A stretch of 64,000 bases of DNA from Ensifer adhaerens (GTDB lineage: Bacteria; Pseudomonadota; Alphaproteobacteria; Rhizobiales; Rhizobiaceae), in NCBI RefSeq assembly GCF_000697965.2, contig NZ_CP015880.1, positions 806,001-870,000 on the forward strand, written 5' to 3'. Below are positions 42,865-53,187 of the stretch, piece after piece. How positions within the stretch are numbered: position 1 is the first letter of the stretch; every line of letters begins with the position of its first letter. The position numbers were made by a program, and so were the translations under genes. The notes beneath the pieces were generated by a model. It worked only from the letters and a program-made list of their open reading frames with translations. It made no database searches and was not told where the DNA came from.

Positions 42865-43854
42865 TCAGTTCGTACCGGCGTCAGCGACCTGCCGCTTTGC
42901 GAGCGCCGGGCCGATCATCTCGATCCGGTTGGTCCAGATGTAGCCGGAGAACCCTGGCGGCACCATTTCCAGATCCTGCATCGTGTCGATGCCGGTGGTG
43001 AAATCGCCGCCGCCATAGGGACCGAGCAGGATGATCTCGCTCCCGGCCGCCTTCATCCGTGCAGCGAAACGGTCGGGCCAGCCCCAGAGAAGCGGCGCAT
43101 AATTGCCGGGCACGATCACAAACGTGTTCTTGCACGCGTCCGGCATCAGGCCGCTCCAGCCGTAGCCGAGATAACGGGTCAGGCACGCCATCGTCGACGT
43201 CCGGTCGTAGCCTCGCATCCCTTGCAGGCGTTTCAGCGTCTCGCGGGTCGGCTCCTCGCCGCCATAGACGCCGAACACGGCCTCCCGCCATTGCGGTTGC
43301 GCGTCGACACGCGTTGCGAGTTCAGCGCCTTCCTCGGCGCGCCGGCTCTTGAAGTTGATCAGGAACTTGCGGTCGGGCAGGGCGGCCAGCACCTCCTCGA
43401 GCGTCGGCATCTGGCCGACGCCCTTGCCGCGGAACGGGAAGGTCTTGCCTCCGTCCGCCGTGTAGCCATAGCCGATGTCGAGAGACTTCAGCGCCGTCAT
43501 CGGCGTTTCCTCGGTGACGCCCTTGGCCTCGGTCCGGCAATCGAGCGTCCAGTCGTGGAAGACGGCGAACTGTCTGTCGGGCGTCAGATGCACGTCGAGT
43601 TCGACGACATCTGCGCCGGCGTCGAAGGCGGCCTGCATCGAGGCGATCGTGTTTTCGAGATAGGGATGCTCCGGCGTCCTGATGATCGTTGCCGTACACG
43701 TGTCCCTGCCGACGTTGTCCTTCGGATAGGTTTGATGCATGCCCCGGTGGGCAAGCAGTTTTGCGGTGCCCGCCGGCGGCGCGACGAACAACGATGTGTT
43801 CAGCAACCACACGACCGCGACAAACAGCACGAAAATGGCAAGCGCTTTCTTCAT
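42865..43854 (-). CDS. Glycerophosphodiester phosphodiesterase family protein
   Basis: A 329-residue GDPD. An N-terminal hydrophobic helix (ALAIFVLFVAVVWLL) anchors or exports it. The catalytic domain begins LLAHRGMHQ (the HRG motif), then ENTIASMQAAFDAGADVVELDVHL with metal-binding acids, and FHDWTLDCRT with the second histidine. It hydrolyses deacylated phospholipids to glycerol 3-phosphate and an alcohol. GAGGAGAATC precedes the ATG at 43854. Conserved sequence departs from the usual pattern in the C-terminal half, so substrate is uncertain. Confidence 0.88.
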   Translation of the reverse strand: MKKALAIFVLFVAVVWLLNTSLFVAPPAGTAKLLAHRGMHQTYPKDNVGRDTCTATIIRTPEHPYLENTIASMQAAFDAGADVVELDVHLTPDRQFAVFHDWTLDCRTEAKGVTEETPMTALKSLDIGYGYTADGGKTFPFRGKGVGQMPTLEEVLAALPDRKFLINFKSRRAEEGAELATRVDAQPQWREAVFGVYGGEEPTRETLKRLQGMRGYDRTSTMACLTRYLGYGWSGLMPDACKNTFVIVPGNYAPLLWGWPDRFAARMKAAGSEIILLGPYGGGDFTTGIDTMQDLEMVPPGFSGYIWTNRIEMIGPALAKRQVADAGTN

Positions 43855-44032
43855 CCTGATTCTCCTCTGGGAATCGGGATTGCCCGACATTGTGGCGCGA
43901 CGATGTTGTTTTGCACGTATCGCGTGCGTGCGTGTCGCGGATTGCGAACAATGTGTCACCCGCGCGCGCGGTTGACCGTGGTCCGGGCCCCGTGAGAGGT
44001 AGCCGTCCAGACTTGCGATCCAGGAGAAAGAG

Positions 44033-45031
44033 ATGCCGCAGCTCGTCGAGGGAAAATGGGTCAAGGGCGACGTTGCGGCGAGCGAGATGAAGGGCGGCGC
44101 GTTCCATCGCGAGCCGACGCGGTTTCATCGCTGGATCACGCCCGATGGCAGGCCGGGCCCGGAAGGGCAGGAGGCCTTGCCAGCCGAGGCCGGGCGCTTC
44201 CGCCTGTTCGTTTCCTATCTCTGCCCTTGGGCCTCGCGTACGATCGCCTTCCGCAATCTCAAGGGCTTGCAGGACATTGTCGGCTTGACCGTTTCCAATC
44301 CGGAACTGGGCGAAGATGGCTGGGTCTATGACGAGCCTGTCGATGCCGGCGCGCGCGTCGGCAAGATCCGCTTCCATCACGAGCTCTATGTGGCGAGCGA
44401 TCCGACCTACACCGGTAAGGTCTCTGTTCCCGTGCTCTGGGACATGCGCGAAGGGCGGATCGTCAACAACGAGTCCGCCGATATCATCCGCATCTTGAAC
44501 TCGGCCTTCGATGGGCTCACCGGCAACCGGCTCGACTTCTACCCCGAGGCGTTGCGTGCCGAGATCGACCGTTGGAACGGCCCGATTTACGAGCGTGTCA
44601 ACAACGGCGTCTATCGATCCGGCTTCGCCAAGACCCAGGGCGCCTATGACGAGGCGGTGGCAAGCCTCTTTGGCATGCTCGACGAACTGGAGGCCCACCT
44701 TGCGGACAATCGTTACCTCGCCGGCGAGCACCTGACCGAGGCCGACATCCGCCTCTTCGTCACCCTCGTTCGCTTCGACGCGGCCTATCACGGGGCGTTC
44801 AAATGCAACATCCGCCGGATCGAGGATTATCCGGCGCTGTCGAATTACCTCCGCGAGATCTACCAGTGGCCAGGTATCCGCGAGAGCGTACGCATCGACC
44901 ATATCAAGCGCGGCTACTATGGCATCGTCCACATCAACCCGACGCGCATCGTTCCGGCAGGCCCGCTGCTCGATTTTGACCGGCCCCATGACCGCGCGCG
45001 TCTACCCGGTCTAGGCGTCGCTGAAATCTAG
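44033..45031 (+). CDS. Glutathionyl-hydroquinone reductase (GST Xi class)
   Basis: A 332-residue enzyme of the YqjG/ECM4 family, which reduces S-glutathionyl-hydroquinones back to hydroquinones using glutathione. The thioredoxin-like half has the catalytic cysteine in SYLCPWASRT; VPVLWDM and NNESADIIRIL bind glutathione. The C-terminal helical half follows (LTEADIRLFVTLVRFD). AGGAGAAAG precedes the ATG at 44033. Divergent from the GDPD gene. Confidence 0.92.
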   Translation: MPQLVEGKWVKGDVAASEMKGGAFHREPTRFHRWITPDGRPGPEGQEALPAEAGRFRLFVSYLCPWASRTIAFRNLKGLQDIVGLTVSNPELGEDGWVYDEPVDAGARVGKIRFHHELYVASDPTYTGKVSVPVLWDMREGRIVNNESADIIRILNSAFDGLTGNRLDFYPEALRAEIDRWNGPIYERVNNGVYRSGFAKTQGAYDEAVASLFGMLDELEAHLADNRYLAGEHLTEADIRLFVTLVRFDAAYHGAFKCNIRRIEDYPALSNYLREIYQWPGIRESVRIDHIKRGYYGIVHINPTRIVPAGPLLDFDRPHDRARLPGLGVAEI

Positions 45032-45347
45032 GTTTGTTTCTCAGCATTTGCTAAGGAAACAAATTTATGAGGGGCCATAAAGAACCCATTGTCAATCGAT
45101 CGAAGCTTCCTACCTTATTTTGAGTTCTGATGGATAGGAGCCCGATGGCGGCTGCCTGACGAATTCGCGGCGATGTGCCCGCCGGATACCCGTGAGGCTA
45201 CGCCCGTGCCGGTTCTCGCCGCTTCCGGACGCGCTGGCGCCTGTTCCCGATGCGCCCCGCGCAACCACTCCTGAAGCCCCGAAAGAGCCGACCCTTCGCA
45301 TCTCTCATGCACCAGGACACGTTCGGTAGCTCTGGTAGGGGTGGGAT
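45032..45347. other. Intergenic region upstream of cfa
   Basis: A 316-bp gap without a supported gene. It starts with a hairpin after the reductase gene (45033-45063) and then an AT-rich stretch to about 45135, followed by GC-rich sequence to the cfa start. No promoter element is clear enough to call. Confidence 0.45.
45033..45063 (+). terminator. Hairpin after the glutathionyl-hydroquinone reductase gene
   Basis: TTTGTTTC and GAAACAAA are exact 8-bp arms, with AGC/GCT pairing inside, beginning one base after the stop. The following TTT is short, so termination strength is uncertain. Confidence 0.5.
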
Positions 45348-46655
45348 ATGAATGCAGCATTGTTGACATTGCTTCGCCGTCTGGTGCGCAACGGTAACCT
45401 GACGGTTGTATTTTCTTCCGGTGAAAAAGTGATCCTGGGTGACGGCAGCGGAAAGCCGGCATCAATCCGCATCATCGATGCGGAGGCGGAGGCGGCGATC
45501 GTTCGTGATCCCGGTCTTCGTTTCGGTGAAATGTATATGGACGGGCGTGTCGTCATCGAGAAGGGCGACATCTTTGATGTGCTCTCGATCGTCAAGGAAA
45601 ACGGCATCGAGAACGCGGCCAATGCCACCAACACGATGACCGGCCTGTGGCATGTGTTGCGTCAGCAATTGCTGAGCCGAATCCCGGTCAATCGTAACCG
45701 GCACAACGTCGCCCATCACTACGACCTTGATCGCAAGCTTTTCGACCTGTTCCTCGACGAGGACTGGCAATATTCCTGCGCCTATTTTCAACCGCAGGGC
45801 ATATCGCTCGATGCCGCGCAGCTCGCCAAAAAACGGCATATCGCGGCAAAGCTCCTGCTGGAGCCGGGCCAGAAGGTGCTGGAGGTCGGCTCCGGCTGGG
45901 GCGGCATGGCCATGTATCTGGCCGAATCCTCGGGCGTTGAGGTCACCGGCATCACGCTCAGCGAAGAGCAGCTGAAGGTCTCGCGGGATCGTGCCGCCAG
46001 GCGTGGGCTCTCCGATCGGGTCCGCTTCGAACTGCAGGACTACCGCACTTTGCAGGGCCGGCAGTTCGACCGCATCGTCTCGGTCGGCATGTTCGAGCAT
46101 GTCGGCATCGGCAACTACGGCAACTTTTTCGACAAGATGAACGCGCTGTTGAAGCCCGACGGCGTCATGCTGCTACATTCGATCGGCCAGATCTACAAGC
46201 CCTGGGCCACCAACCCGTGGATCGAGAAGTACATCTTCCCCGGCGGCTATATCCCGGCGATTTCGGAGGTCCTGCCTTCCGTCGAGCGCACGCGGCTGCT
46301 GGTGAAGGATGTCGAAATCCTGCCGATGCACTATGCCTGGACGTTGAAAGCCTGGCGCGAGCGTTTCGTCGCCCGGCGCGAAGAGGCGATCAAGCTCTAT
46401 GACGAGCGGTTCTTCCGCATGTGGGAGTTCTATCTGGCTGCGTCTGAGACGGCCTTCCTCTACGACAAGCACTTCATCTTCCAGCTGCAGATCTCACCGT
46501 CTCTCGGTGCCGTCCCGGCCTCGCGCGGCTATATCGAGGAGAGGGAGCGGCAATTGATCGAGTTCGAAAAGCGCCGGCCGCCGCTCGAGCCAGTCAACAC
46601 CTGGGACGTCGTGCCCGAGCAGGAGCATGTCGAGCCTGCCGCCATGGCGTGCTGA
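45348..46655 (+). CDS. cfa: Cyclopropane-fatty-acyl-phospholipid synthase
   Basis: A 435-residue enzyme that adds a methylene from S-adenosylmethionine to double bonds of membrane phospholipid acyl chains, strengthening membranes in stationary phase or acid. The AdoMet-binding loop is [12 protein letters not shown], with SCAYFQP before it and [14 protein letters not shown] after; the HYDL segment ([13 protein letters not shown]) is typical. AGGGGTGGGAT precedes the ATG. The tex gene follows after 139 bp on the same strand. Confidence 0.93.
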   Translation: MNAALLTLLRRLVRNGNLTVVFSSGEKVILGDGSGKPASIRIIDAEAEAAIVRDPGLRFGEMYMDGRVVIEKGDIFDVLSIVKENGIENAANATNTMTGLWHVLRQQLLSRIPVNRNRHNVAHHYDLDRKLFDLFLDEDWQYSCAYFQPQGISLDAAQLAKKRHIAAKLLLEPGQKVLEVGSGWGGMAMYLAESSGVEVTGITLSEEQLKVSRDRAARRGLSDRVRFELQDYRTLQGRQFDRIVSVGMFEHVGIGNYGNFFDKMNALLKPDGVMLLHSIGQIYKPWATNPWIEKYIFPGGYIPAISEVLPSVERTRLLVKDVEILPMHYAWTLKAWRERFVARREEAIKLYDERFFRMWEFYLAASETAFLYDKHFIFQLQISPSLGAVPASRGYIEERERQLIEFEKRRPPLEPVNTWDVVPEQEHVEPAAMAC

Positions 46656-46794
46656 ACCATCGGCCGTCCCGCCTGAAAGCGGGGCGGTCGATCCATCTTC
46701 TGTGGAGTTCCGGTTTTCCGCTGAAGGCCTTCACTTGGCCTTCAAGGTCTGCGCCTTTATGGTCGCCGATCAACAGCAAAGACGGAATTCCCAT

Positions 46795-49104
46795 ATGGCC
46801 AGCCCTGCAAAACCCATCGCCGCCATCATCGCCAGCGAAATCAAGGCGACACCTTCGCAGGTCGTTGCGGCGGTCGAGTTGCTCGACGAGGGCGCCACGG
46901 TGCCGTTCATCGCGCGTTACCGCAAGGAAGTGACGGGCGGGCTCGACGATACGCAGCTGCGTATGCTTTCGGAACGGCTGACCTATCTGCGCGAACTCGA
47001 GGCGCGCCGTGCATCGATCCTCGAATCGATCCGCGGCCAGGACAAGCTGACCGCCGAACTCGAAGCCAAGATCGCCGCCGTCGAAACCAAGGCCGAACTC
47101 GAGGACATCTATCTGCCCTATAAGCCAAAGCGCCGCACCAAGGCGGAAATCGCCCGCGAGCGTGGCCTCGGGCCTCTGGCAGAAGCGATCCTTGCTGATC
47201 GCTCCATAGCACCTGCCGACCGCGCCGCGGCCTTCCTGACTGCAGAGGTGGCCGATGTGAAGACGGCGCTCGATGGTGCGCGCGATATCATCGCCGAAGG
47301 CATGACGGAGAATGCCGATCTGCTCGGCCGCCTGCGCAACCACATGAAGGGGGCCGCCTTCCTGCGCGCCAAGGTCGTCGACGGCAAGCAGGAGGCCGGT
47401 GCCAAGTTCTCCGACTACTTCGATCATTCCGAGCGCTGGGCGACGACGCCAGGCCATCGCGCGCTGGCCATGCTGCGCGGCTGGAACGAAGAGGTGCTGT
47501 CCGTCGATATCGTCGTCGACCAGGACGATACCTCGCCGGTCAAGCCGGTCGAGCGCATGATCGCCGCCGCCTACAATGTCGGTGGCCACCTGCCGGGCGA
47601 CAAGTGGCTTGCCGAGATAATCGGCTGGACCTGGCGCGTGAAGCTCTCCATGTCGCTGTCGCTCGATCTCATGCGCGAACTGCGTGAGCGCGCCGAGGAA
47701 GAGGCGATCCACGTCTTTGCCCGCAACCTCAAGGATCTGCTGCTGGCCGCACCTGCGGGATCGCGGGCGACCATGGGGCTTGATCCGGGCATCCGCACCG
47801 GCGTCAAGGTCGCCATCGTCGACGGCACCGGCAAGTTGCTCGAAACCACAACCGTCTACCCGTTTCCGCCGAAGAACGATGTCCGTGGCACCCAGGCGGA
47901 ACTCGCTTCGCTCATTCGCAAGCACAAGGTGGAGCTGATCGCCATCGGCAACGGCACCGGCAGCCGCGAAACCGAAAAGCTCGTGACCGACATGCTCTCG
48001 CAGCTCCCGGCGCCGAAGCCGACCAAGGTCATCGTTTCCGAGGCCGGCGCCTCGGTTTACTCGGCTTCCGAAACCGCCGCCCTGGAATTCCCGGGTCTTG
48101 ACGTTTCGCTGCGCGGTGCGGTCTCGATCGCCCGCCGCCTGCAGGATCCGTTGGCCGAACTCGTGAAGATCGAGCCGAAGTCGATCGGCGTCGGCCAGTA
48201 CCAGCACGATGTCGACCAGTCGAAGCTCAGCCGTTCGCTGGATGCGGTGGTGGAAGACGCGGTGAATGCCGTCGGCGTCGACGTCAACACGGCTTCTGCG
48301 CCGCTGCTGGCGCGCGTTTCAGGCCTCGGCAAATCCTCCGCCGAGGCGATCGTCGCTCATCGCGATGCGACCGGCCCGTTTGCGAGCCGCAAGGAACTGT
48401 TGAACGTGCCACGGCTCGGCGCGCGCACCTTCGAGCAGTGCGCGGGCTTCCTGCGCATTCCCAACGGCAAAGAGCCGCTCGACGCCTCGTCGGTCCACCC
48501 GGAGGCCTATGGTGTCGCCAAGAAGATCGTTGCTGCCTGTGGTCGCGACGTACGTGCGCTGATGGGCGACAGCGTCGCGCTGAAGAGCCTCGATCCGAAG
48601 GTTTTCGTCGACGAGCGCTTCGGCTTGCCAACGGTCAAGGACATCCTTGCGGAACTGGAAAAGCCCGGTCGCGACCCGCGCCCGAGCTTCAAGACCGCGA
48701 CCTTCGCCGACGGTATCGACGACATCAAGGACCTGAAGGTCGGCATGCAGCTCGAGGGCACCGTGACCAATGTCGCCGCCTTCGGCGCCTTCGTCGACAT
48801 CGGCGTGCACCAGGACGGCCTCGTGCACGTGTCCCAGCTCGCGGACCGCTTCGTCAAGGATCCGCATGAGGTGGTAAAGGCCGGCGATGTGGTGACCGTT
48901 CGTGTCACGGAGGTCGATGTTCCGCGCAAGCGGATCGGCCTCACCATGCGCAAGGATGGTGGCGCCGAGACGGGCCGCGAGCCGCGGTCGGGCGCGCCGG
49001 GCGGCAACAACAATCGTGGTCCCGCCCCGCGCCAGCAGAAGCCGAAGCAACCGGCTCAGGGCGCCTTCGGTGCGGCGCTGATGGAAGCGATGAAGCGCAA
49101 ATAG
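46795..49104 (+). CDS. tex: RNA-binding transcription accessory protein Tex
   Basis: A 769-residue Tex. Domains in order: N-terminal helical part with [15 protein letters not shown]; a YqgF/RNase H-like domain ([20 protein letters not shown], about residues 325-450); helix-hairpin-helix motifs (about 495-570: [27 protein letters not shown]); and a C-terminal S1 domain (about 645-715: [19 protein letters not shown]) with a disordered tail. It binds RNA and affects transcription; it is highly conserved. The ATG at 46795 matches the family start; the upstream open frame overlaps cfa. Confidence 0.95.
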   Translation: MASPAKPIAAIIASEIKATPSQVVAAVELLDEGATVPFIARYRKEVTGGLDDTQLRMLSERLTYLRELEARRASILESIRGQDKLTAELEAKIAAVETKAELEDIYLPYKPKRRTKAEIARERGLGPLAEAILADRSIAPADRAAAFLTAEVADVKTALDGARDIIAEGMTENADLLGRLRNHMKGAAFLRAKVVDGKQEAGAKFSDYFDHSERWATTPGHRALAMLRGWNEEVLSVDIVVDQDDTSPVKPVERMIAAAYNVGGHLPGDKWLAEIIGWTWRVKLSMSLSLDLMRELRERAEEEAIHVFARNLKDLLLAAPAGSRATMGLDPGIRTGVKVAIVDGTGKLLETTTVYPFPPKNDVRGTQAELASLIRKHKVELIAIGNGTGSRETEKLVTDMLSQLPAPKPTKVIVSEAGASVYSASETAALEFPGLDVSLRGAVSIARRLQDPLAELVKIEPKSIGVGQYQHDVDQSKLSRSLDAVVEDAVNAVGVDVNTASAPLLARVSGLGKSSAEAIVAHRDATGPFASRKELLNVPRLGARTFEQCAGFLRIPNGKEPLDASSVHPEAYGVAKKIVAACGRDVRALMGDSVALKSLDPKVFVDERFGLPTVKDILAELEKPGRDPRPSFKTATFADGIDDIKDLKVGMQLEGTVTNVAAFGAFVDIGVHQDGLVHVSQLADRFVKDPHEVVKAGDVVTVRVTEVDVPRKRIGLTMRKDGGAETGREPRSGAPGGNNNRGPAPRQQKPKQPAQGAFGAALMEAMKRK

Positions 49105-49299
49105 GGCAGGCCTTCGCCGCGGGCGCATCCGGCGCCTGCGGCCGCATGCTCTATAAATTAGCTAATTGTAATAATCCGGCCTTTCCACCATACTGACCGC
49201 AGGGCGGCGCGGACATATTGTGCCCATGCCGCAGCCGGCCGGCGACGGAAAGGTCAACGCAAACTCCTTCGCCGGGCGTCCGGTGAAAGGAGTTCGGTG

Positions 49300-49617
49300 A
49301 TGGTGGGCAGTGCGATCCGCGGCCTGGCATTGGTCGCCCTCTTGGCGGCGGGCGTGGCGGCGCGTCCCGTTCCCGCGATCTCCCAGGCTCCGGTCAATTG
49401 TGCCGACCGGTCCGAAGTGATCGCGTTTCTGACGCGGCAATATCAAGAGAAGCAGGCGGCAACCGCGCTGATCAACCAGCAGGCGATCATGGAGATCTAC
49501 GCTGCCGACAACGGCAGCTGGACGCTGATCGTCACCGACGTCAATGGGCGAAGCTGCGTCATCCTCGCCGGCAAGAGCTGGGAAACCCTGCCACCCTTGC
49601 CGATACCGAAAGCCTAG
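49300..49617 (+). CDS. Small exported protein of unknown function
   Basis: A 105-residue protein with a signal peptide (IRGLALVALLAAGVAARPVPA) and a mature part with two cysteines (NCADRSE, GRSCVIL) that could pair. Patterns VIAFLTRQYQEK and GSWTLIVTDVNGRSCVI recur in small periplasmic proteins of Rhizobiales, but I know no function. AAAGGAG precedes the start; a GTG lies directly before the ATG. It sits between tex and the convergent rkpK. Confidence 0.75.
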   Translation: MVGSAIRGLALVALLAAGVAARPVPAISQAPVNCADRSEVIAFLTRQYQEKQAATALINQQAIMEIYAADNGSWTLIVTDVNGRSCVILAGKSWETLPPLPIPKA

Positions 49618-49650
49618 CTTCTTGGGGCTGAGCGGGCGCAGCCGCTCCTG

Positions 49651-50964
49651 TCAGAGCGACCGGCCGACGCTCGAATAGCTGAAGCCGTGCTTCACCACCT
49701 CGTCCTCGCGGTAAATGTTCCTGAGGTCGACGAGAATGGGTGTCTTCATCACGGTCTTGAGCCGGCGGAAATCAAGCGCCCGGAACTCGTTCCATTCGGT
49801 AACGATGACCAGCGCATCGGCTTCGTTGGCGGCCTCGTAGGGGTCGCCGGCGTAGTCGATCCCGTCGATCACCTTCTTCGCGTTTTCCATGCCCTCCGGA
49901 TCATAGCCGATGACATGGGCGCCAGCGTCCTGCAGCGTCTGGACGACCACGATCGCCGGGCTGTCGCGCATGTCGTCGGTGTTGGGCTTGAAAGTGAGGC
50001 CGAGGATCGCGATCTTGCGGCCGCGCACGTCCCCGCCGGCCGCTGCGATGACCTTGCGGCCCATGGCCCGCTTGCGGTTGTCGTTGACGGCCACCGTCGT
50101 CTCGACCAGTCGCACCGGGCTGTCATAATCCTGCGCGGTCTTCACCAGCGCCAGGGTGTCCTTCGGGAAGCACGATCCGCCGTAACCTGGACCGGCATGC
50201 AGGAATTTCGAGCCAATTCGGCCATCGAGGCCGATGCCGCGGGCGACATCCTGGACATTGGCACCGACCCGCTCGCAGAGATCCGCCATCTCGTTGATGA
50301 AGGTGATCTTCATCGCGAGGAACGCATTGCCGGCATATTTGATCAGCTCGGACGTGCGGCGCGAGGTGAAGACCAGCGGCGACTGGTTGAGATAGAGCGG
50401 ACGATAGACCTCGGTCATCACGTCCCGTGCCCGCGCGTCGTCGCCCGAAAGGCCGATGACGATGCGGTCGGGCCGCTTGAAGTCCTCGATCGCGGCACCC
50501 TCGCGCAGGAATTCCGGGTTGGAAACGACGGCGAAATCGGCGTCCGGATTGGTTTCGCGGATGATGCGCTCGACCTCGTCGCCGGTGCCGACCGGAACGG
50601 TCGATTTCGTCACGATCACGGTGAACCCCTTGAGGTTCTCGGCAATCTCGCGCGCAGCCGCATGCACATACGAAAGGTCGGCATGGCCGTCACCGCGCCG
50701 TGACGGCGTGCCGACCGCAATGAAGATGACATCGCTGTCGGCGACGGCGGCAACGAGATCAGTCGTGAAGGTAAGGCGGCCCGAAGCGACGTTGCTGGCC
50801 ACCAACTGGTCGAGACCGGGTTCGAAGATCGGAATGCGCCCCTGCATCAAGGCGTCGATCTTGCTCTCATCCTTGTCGAGACAAACGACGTCGTGACCGA
50901 AGTCCGCAAAACACACGCCGGAAACAAGGCCAACATAGCCGGCGCCGATCATCGTGATTTTCAT
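49651..50964 (-). CDS. rkpK: UDP-glucose 6-dehydrogenase
   Basis: A 437-residue enzyme that oxidises UDP-glucose twice to UDP-glucuronate with NAD. The Rossmann loop GAGYVGLVSG is near residues 7-16, and the catalytic cysteine is in GYGGSCFPKDTLAL. The C-terminal UDP-binding domain contains LGLTFKPNTDDMRDSPA. Its length and its pairing with the lpsL-type epimerase match RkpK of Sinorhizobium, which supplies uronic acids for lipopolysaccharide and K antigen. A repeated 13-bp unit lies upstream, so it may have its own regulated promoter. Confidence 0.94.
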   Translation of the reverse strand: MKITMIGAGYVGLVSGVCFADFGHDVVCLDKDESKIDALMQGRIPIFEPGLDQLVASNVASGRLTFTTDLVAAVADSDVIFIAVGTPSRRGDGHADLSYVHAAAREIAENLKGFTVIVTKSTVPVGTGDEVERIIRETNPDADFAVVSNPEFLREGAAIEDFKRPDRIVIGLSGDDARARDVMTEVYRPLYLNQSPLVFTSRRTSELIKYAGNAFLAMKITFINEMADLCERVGANVQDVARGIGLDGRIGSKFLHAGPGYGGSCFPKDTLALVKTAQDYDSPVRLVETTVAVNDNRKRAMGRKVIAAAGGDVRGRKIAILGLTFKPNTDDMRDSPAIVVVQTLQDAGAHVIGYDPEGMENAKKVIDGIDYAGDPYEAANEADALVIVTEWNEFRALDFRRLKTVMKTPILVDLRNIYREDEVVKHGFSYSSVGRSL

Positions 50965-51012
50965 AGGCTCTTTCCCTTGTTGTGTTCCACAGCGAGCTCA
51001 GTTCATAGAACG

Positions 51013-51041
51013 TGCAATTGCGTATTTTTGCAATTGCTTAT
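51013..51041 (-). promoter_or_regulatory. Two 16-bp-spaced copies of a GCAATTGC-containing repeat
   Basis: TGCAATTGC(G/T)TAT occurs at 51013-51025 and 51029-51041, 16 bp apart, 49-77 bp upstream of rkpK. Each contains the palindrome GCAATTGC. The position fits a promoter-proximal operator for rkpK. Confidence 0.45.
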
Positions 51042-51133
51042 GCGCTCAGGTTCGCACCCATTTATGCTCGATTGCGCTTAAAGCAAGCCGTCCCGCCAGC
51101 AGAATAATCCGTGGGGAGTAGCTGGTGAGCGGC

Positions 51134-52150
51134 TCACCGGTTCGCGTTGTAGTAATCCTTGTACCAGGCAGCGAAGCGCGCCACGCCCTCTTCGACAGAA
51201 AGCGAGGGCTTGAAATTGGTCAGCGCTTCGAGAAGGTGGGGGGAGGCGTAGGTGCGGGGCACATCGCCCTGCTGCATCGGCAGCATGTTGCGCACCGCCG
51301 GCTTGCCGACCGCCTTCTCGACCGTTTCGACGAAGGTCATCAGTTCGACCGGCTGCCCGCCGCCGATGTTGACTACGCGGAAAGGCCCCTGGCGCGAGAG
51401 CGTGTCCTCGGCCTTTTCCTCCGCCACGCGGTTTTCTTCCGCCGGCGCCACATGGGAAAGCCGGAGAATGCCCTCGACCAGGTCGTCGATATAGGTGAAG
51501 TCGCGGCTCATGCGGCCTTCGCCATAGATATCGATCGGCTGTCCCTTGTGGATGGCATCGACGAACTTGAACAACGCCATGTCGGGCCGCCCCCAGGGGC
51601 CGTAGACCGTGAAGAAGCGGAAGGCAGTGGTCGGCACCTTGTAGAGATGGGCATAGCTGTGCGCCATCAGCTCCATCGACTTCTTGGTGGCGGCATAGAG
51701 CGTCATCGGCTCGTCGGCACGGTCGGTTTCGGCAAACGGGATTTTTTCGTTGGCGCCGTAGATCGAGGAGGTCGAGGCCAGCATCAGGTGCTTAGGGTTA
51801 AGCTCCCGCGCCAGTTCCAGCATGTTCCAGGAGCCGACCAGGTTGGAATCCACATAGGCCTTCGGGTTCTCGAGGCTGTAGCGCACACCCGCCTGGGCGG
51901 CGAGGTGGATGATGACTTCGGGTTCGGCGAGCTCGGCCGCCCGGCGCAGCGCGTCTCTGTCCTCAAGCATGCCGACGACGGGCTTGAAGCCGTTCGAGCG
52001 AGCGAGGATCGCGTGCCGATTCTCTTTCAGCGTAACGTCGTAATAGGGGGTCATCCCGTCGAAGCCGACAACGAAATGCCCTTCGTCGATCAGCCGCTTG
52101 GCGAGGTGAAAGCCGATGAAGCCTGCGGTGCCGGTGATGAGGTAGCGCAC
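51134..52150 (-). CDS. lpsL: UDP-glucuronate 4-epimerase
   Basis: A 338-residue short-chain dehydrogenase/epimerase converting UDP-glucuronate to UDP-galacturonate. The NAD loop is [12 protein letters not shown], and the catalytic YxxxK is YAATKKS; SSIYG precedes it. Together with RkpK it provides the galacturonate donor for rhizobial lipopolysaccharide. The start is a GTG at 52150 with GGGGACAT upstream; no ATG gives a better N-terminus. It is 169 bp upstream of rkpK on the same strand. Confidence 0.93.
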   Translation of the reverse strand: MRYLITGTAGFIGFHLAKRLIDEGHFVVGFDGMTPYYDVTLKENRHAILARSNGFKPVVGMLEDRDALRRAAELAEPEVIIHLAAQAGVRYSLENPKAYVDSNLVGSWNMLELARELNPKHLMLASTSSIYGANEKIPFAETDRADEPMTLYAATKKSMELMAHSYAHLYKVPTTAFRFFTVYGPWGRPDMALFKFVDAIHKGQPIDIYGEGRMSRDFTYIDDLVEGILRLSHVAPAEENRVAEEKAEDTLSRQGPFRVVNIGGGQPVELMTFVETVEKAVGKPAVRNMLPMQQGDVPRTYASPHLLEALTNFKPSLSVEEGVARFAAWYKDYYNANR

Positions 52151-52227
52151 GACGATGTCCCCAATTTACGTATCGGCCGTTCATACGAAGAAAGCCGATC
52201 GATTGAAAGCCGAAACCATCGGTCTGG

Positions 52228-52551
52228 TTACCGGTCGAGGTCCTGTTGCAGGGCGGACAGCACCGACATCGCATGGCCGGCATACTGGCTGATCCAGCGA
52301 TCATGGATCGCCTGGATCGGCAATGCGTTCAGATGGTTCCAGCGTTCACGCCCCTCGCGGCGGACGAGTACGAGCTCGGCCTGCTCAAGGACTTTCAGGT
52401 GCTGCATGACCGTACAGCGGTCGAGATTGCTGAAGCGCTCGCAGAGCATGCCGGTGGTCTGCGGCTCCTGGCGCATGGCGTCGAGCATCTGCCGGCGCAG
52501 CCCGTTGGCGAGCGCCTTGAATACCAGGTCGTCTTTCGAATCGGTTGACAT
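52228..52551 (-). CDS. ArsR-family winged-helix regulator
   Basis: A 107-residue ArsR/SmtB-type winged helix: KALANGLRRQMLDAMRQEP, CERFSNLDRCTVMQHLKVLEQAELV (recognition helix) and VRREGRERWNHLN (wing). It lacks the metal-binding ELCVCDL motif, so it senses something other than arsenite or belongs to the group paired with AHSA1/SRPBCC proteins. It is divergent from such a gene, and a palindrome covers its own start codon, implying autoregulation and control of the neighbour. Confidence 0.88.
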   Translation of the reverse strand: MSTDSKDDLVFKALANGLRRQMLDAMRQEPQTTGMLCERFSNLDRCTVMQHLKVLEQAELVLVRREGRERWNHLNALPIQAIHDRWISQYAGHAMSVLSALQQDLDR

Positions 52552-52569
52552 GTTATGTTTCTATAACAT
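52550..52569. promoter_or_regulatory. Operator-like palindrome of the ArsR/SRPBCC pair
   Basis: ATGTTAT and ATAACAT are exact 7-bp arms around a six-base spacer, overlapping the ArsR start codon and 33 bp before the divergent start. Size and position fit an ArsR-dimer operator. Confidence 0.65.
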
Positions 52570-52601
52570 ACTCTTGTTGGCCCCGACAGGAGGAATACGC
52601 C

Positions 52602-53084
52602 ATGCCCTTTGAATTTCGTGTGAACGGACGGATCGGCCGCCCTGTCGCCCAGGTATTTGATGCGGTCGTCAATCCGGACCAGCTCAGCCGCTACTTCGTG
52701 ACGCTCGGCGGCATCAGCGGGCCGCTGGTGGCCGGCGCAACCGTGACCTGGTGGGGCGAGGTGCCGATCCAGGTGGAGGTGGTCGAGCCCAACGAGCGTA
52801 TCGTCTTTTGCTGGGGCGCCATGGTCGCCGAGGGCGAAGATGCCTACCAGACCCGTGTGGAGATGCGCTTCCAGCCGCTGGAGGATGGCGCCACGATGGT
52901 GACGATCGCCGAAACCGGCTGGCGCGAGAACGCGCAGGGGCAGAAGAGCTCCTACGTCAACTGCGAGGGCTGGTCGCAGATGCTCGCCTGTATGAAGGCC
53001 TGGCTCGAATACGGCATCAACCTGCGCGACGGCTATTACCTCAGCGAACTCTCAGGCAAGCCGGCGCTCGAGCCGCAGGCCTAG
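52602..53084 (+). CDS. SRPBCC/AHSA1-type START-fold protein
   Basis: A 160-residue protein of the AHSA1 branch of SRPBCC, a helix-grip fold that binds hydrophobic ligands. Characteristic segments are VAQVFDAVVNPDQLSRYF, ERIVFCWG, GATMVTIAETGW and the C-terminal helix GWSQMLACMKAWLEYG. AGGAGGAATACGCC precedes the ATG at 52602. Genes of this type are often found divergent or coupled to an ArsR gene, as here; ligand unknown. Confidence 0.9.
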   Translation: MPFEFRVNGRIGRPVAQVFDAVVNPDQLSRYFVTLGGISGPLVAGATVTWWGEVPIQVEVVEPNERIVFCWGAMVAEGEDAYQTRVEMRFQPLEDGATMVTIAETGWRENAQGQKSSYVNCEGWSQMLACMKAWLEYGINLRDGYYLSELSGKPALEPQA

Positions 53085-53187
53085 CCGGCCGGTCGTCTGC
53101 AGTGCGGCGCCGACTTGAGCGACGGGCGTTAATGTGCCTGAATGCGCCGGGCGTCACTGAGGTGCGCTCGGCTGAGCATTCGGCGTC

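Noticed and set aside
49156..49167. Palindrome AATTAGCTAATT after tex
   Set aside because: Perfect but short and AT-only in its arms; not followed by T-runs and not repeated elsewhere in the window.
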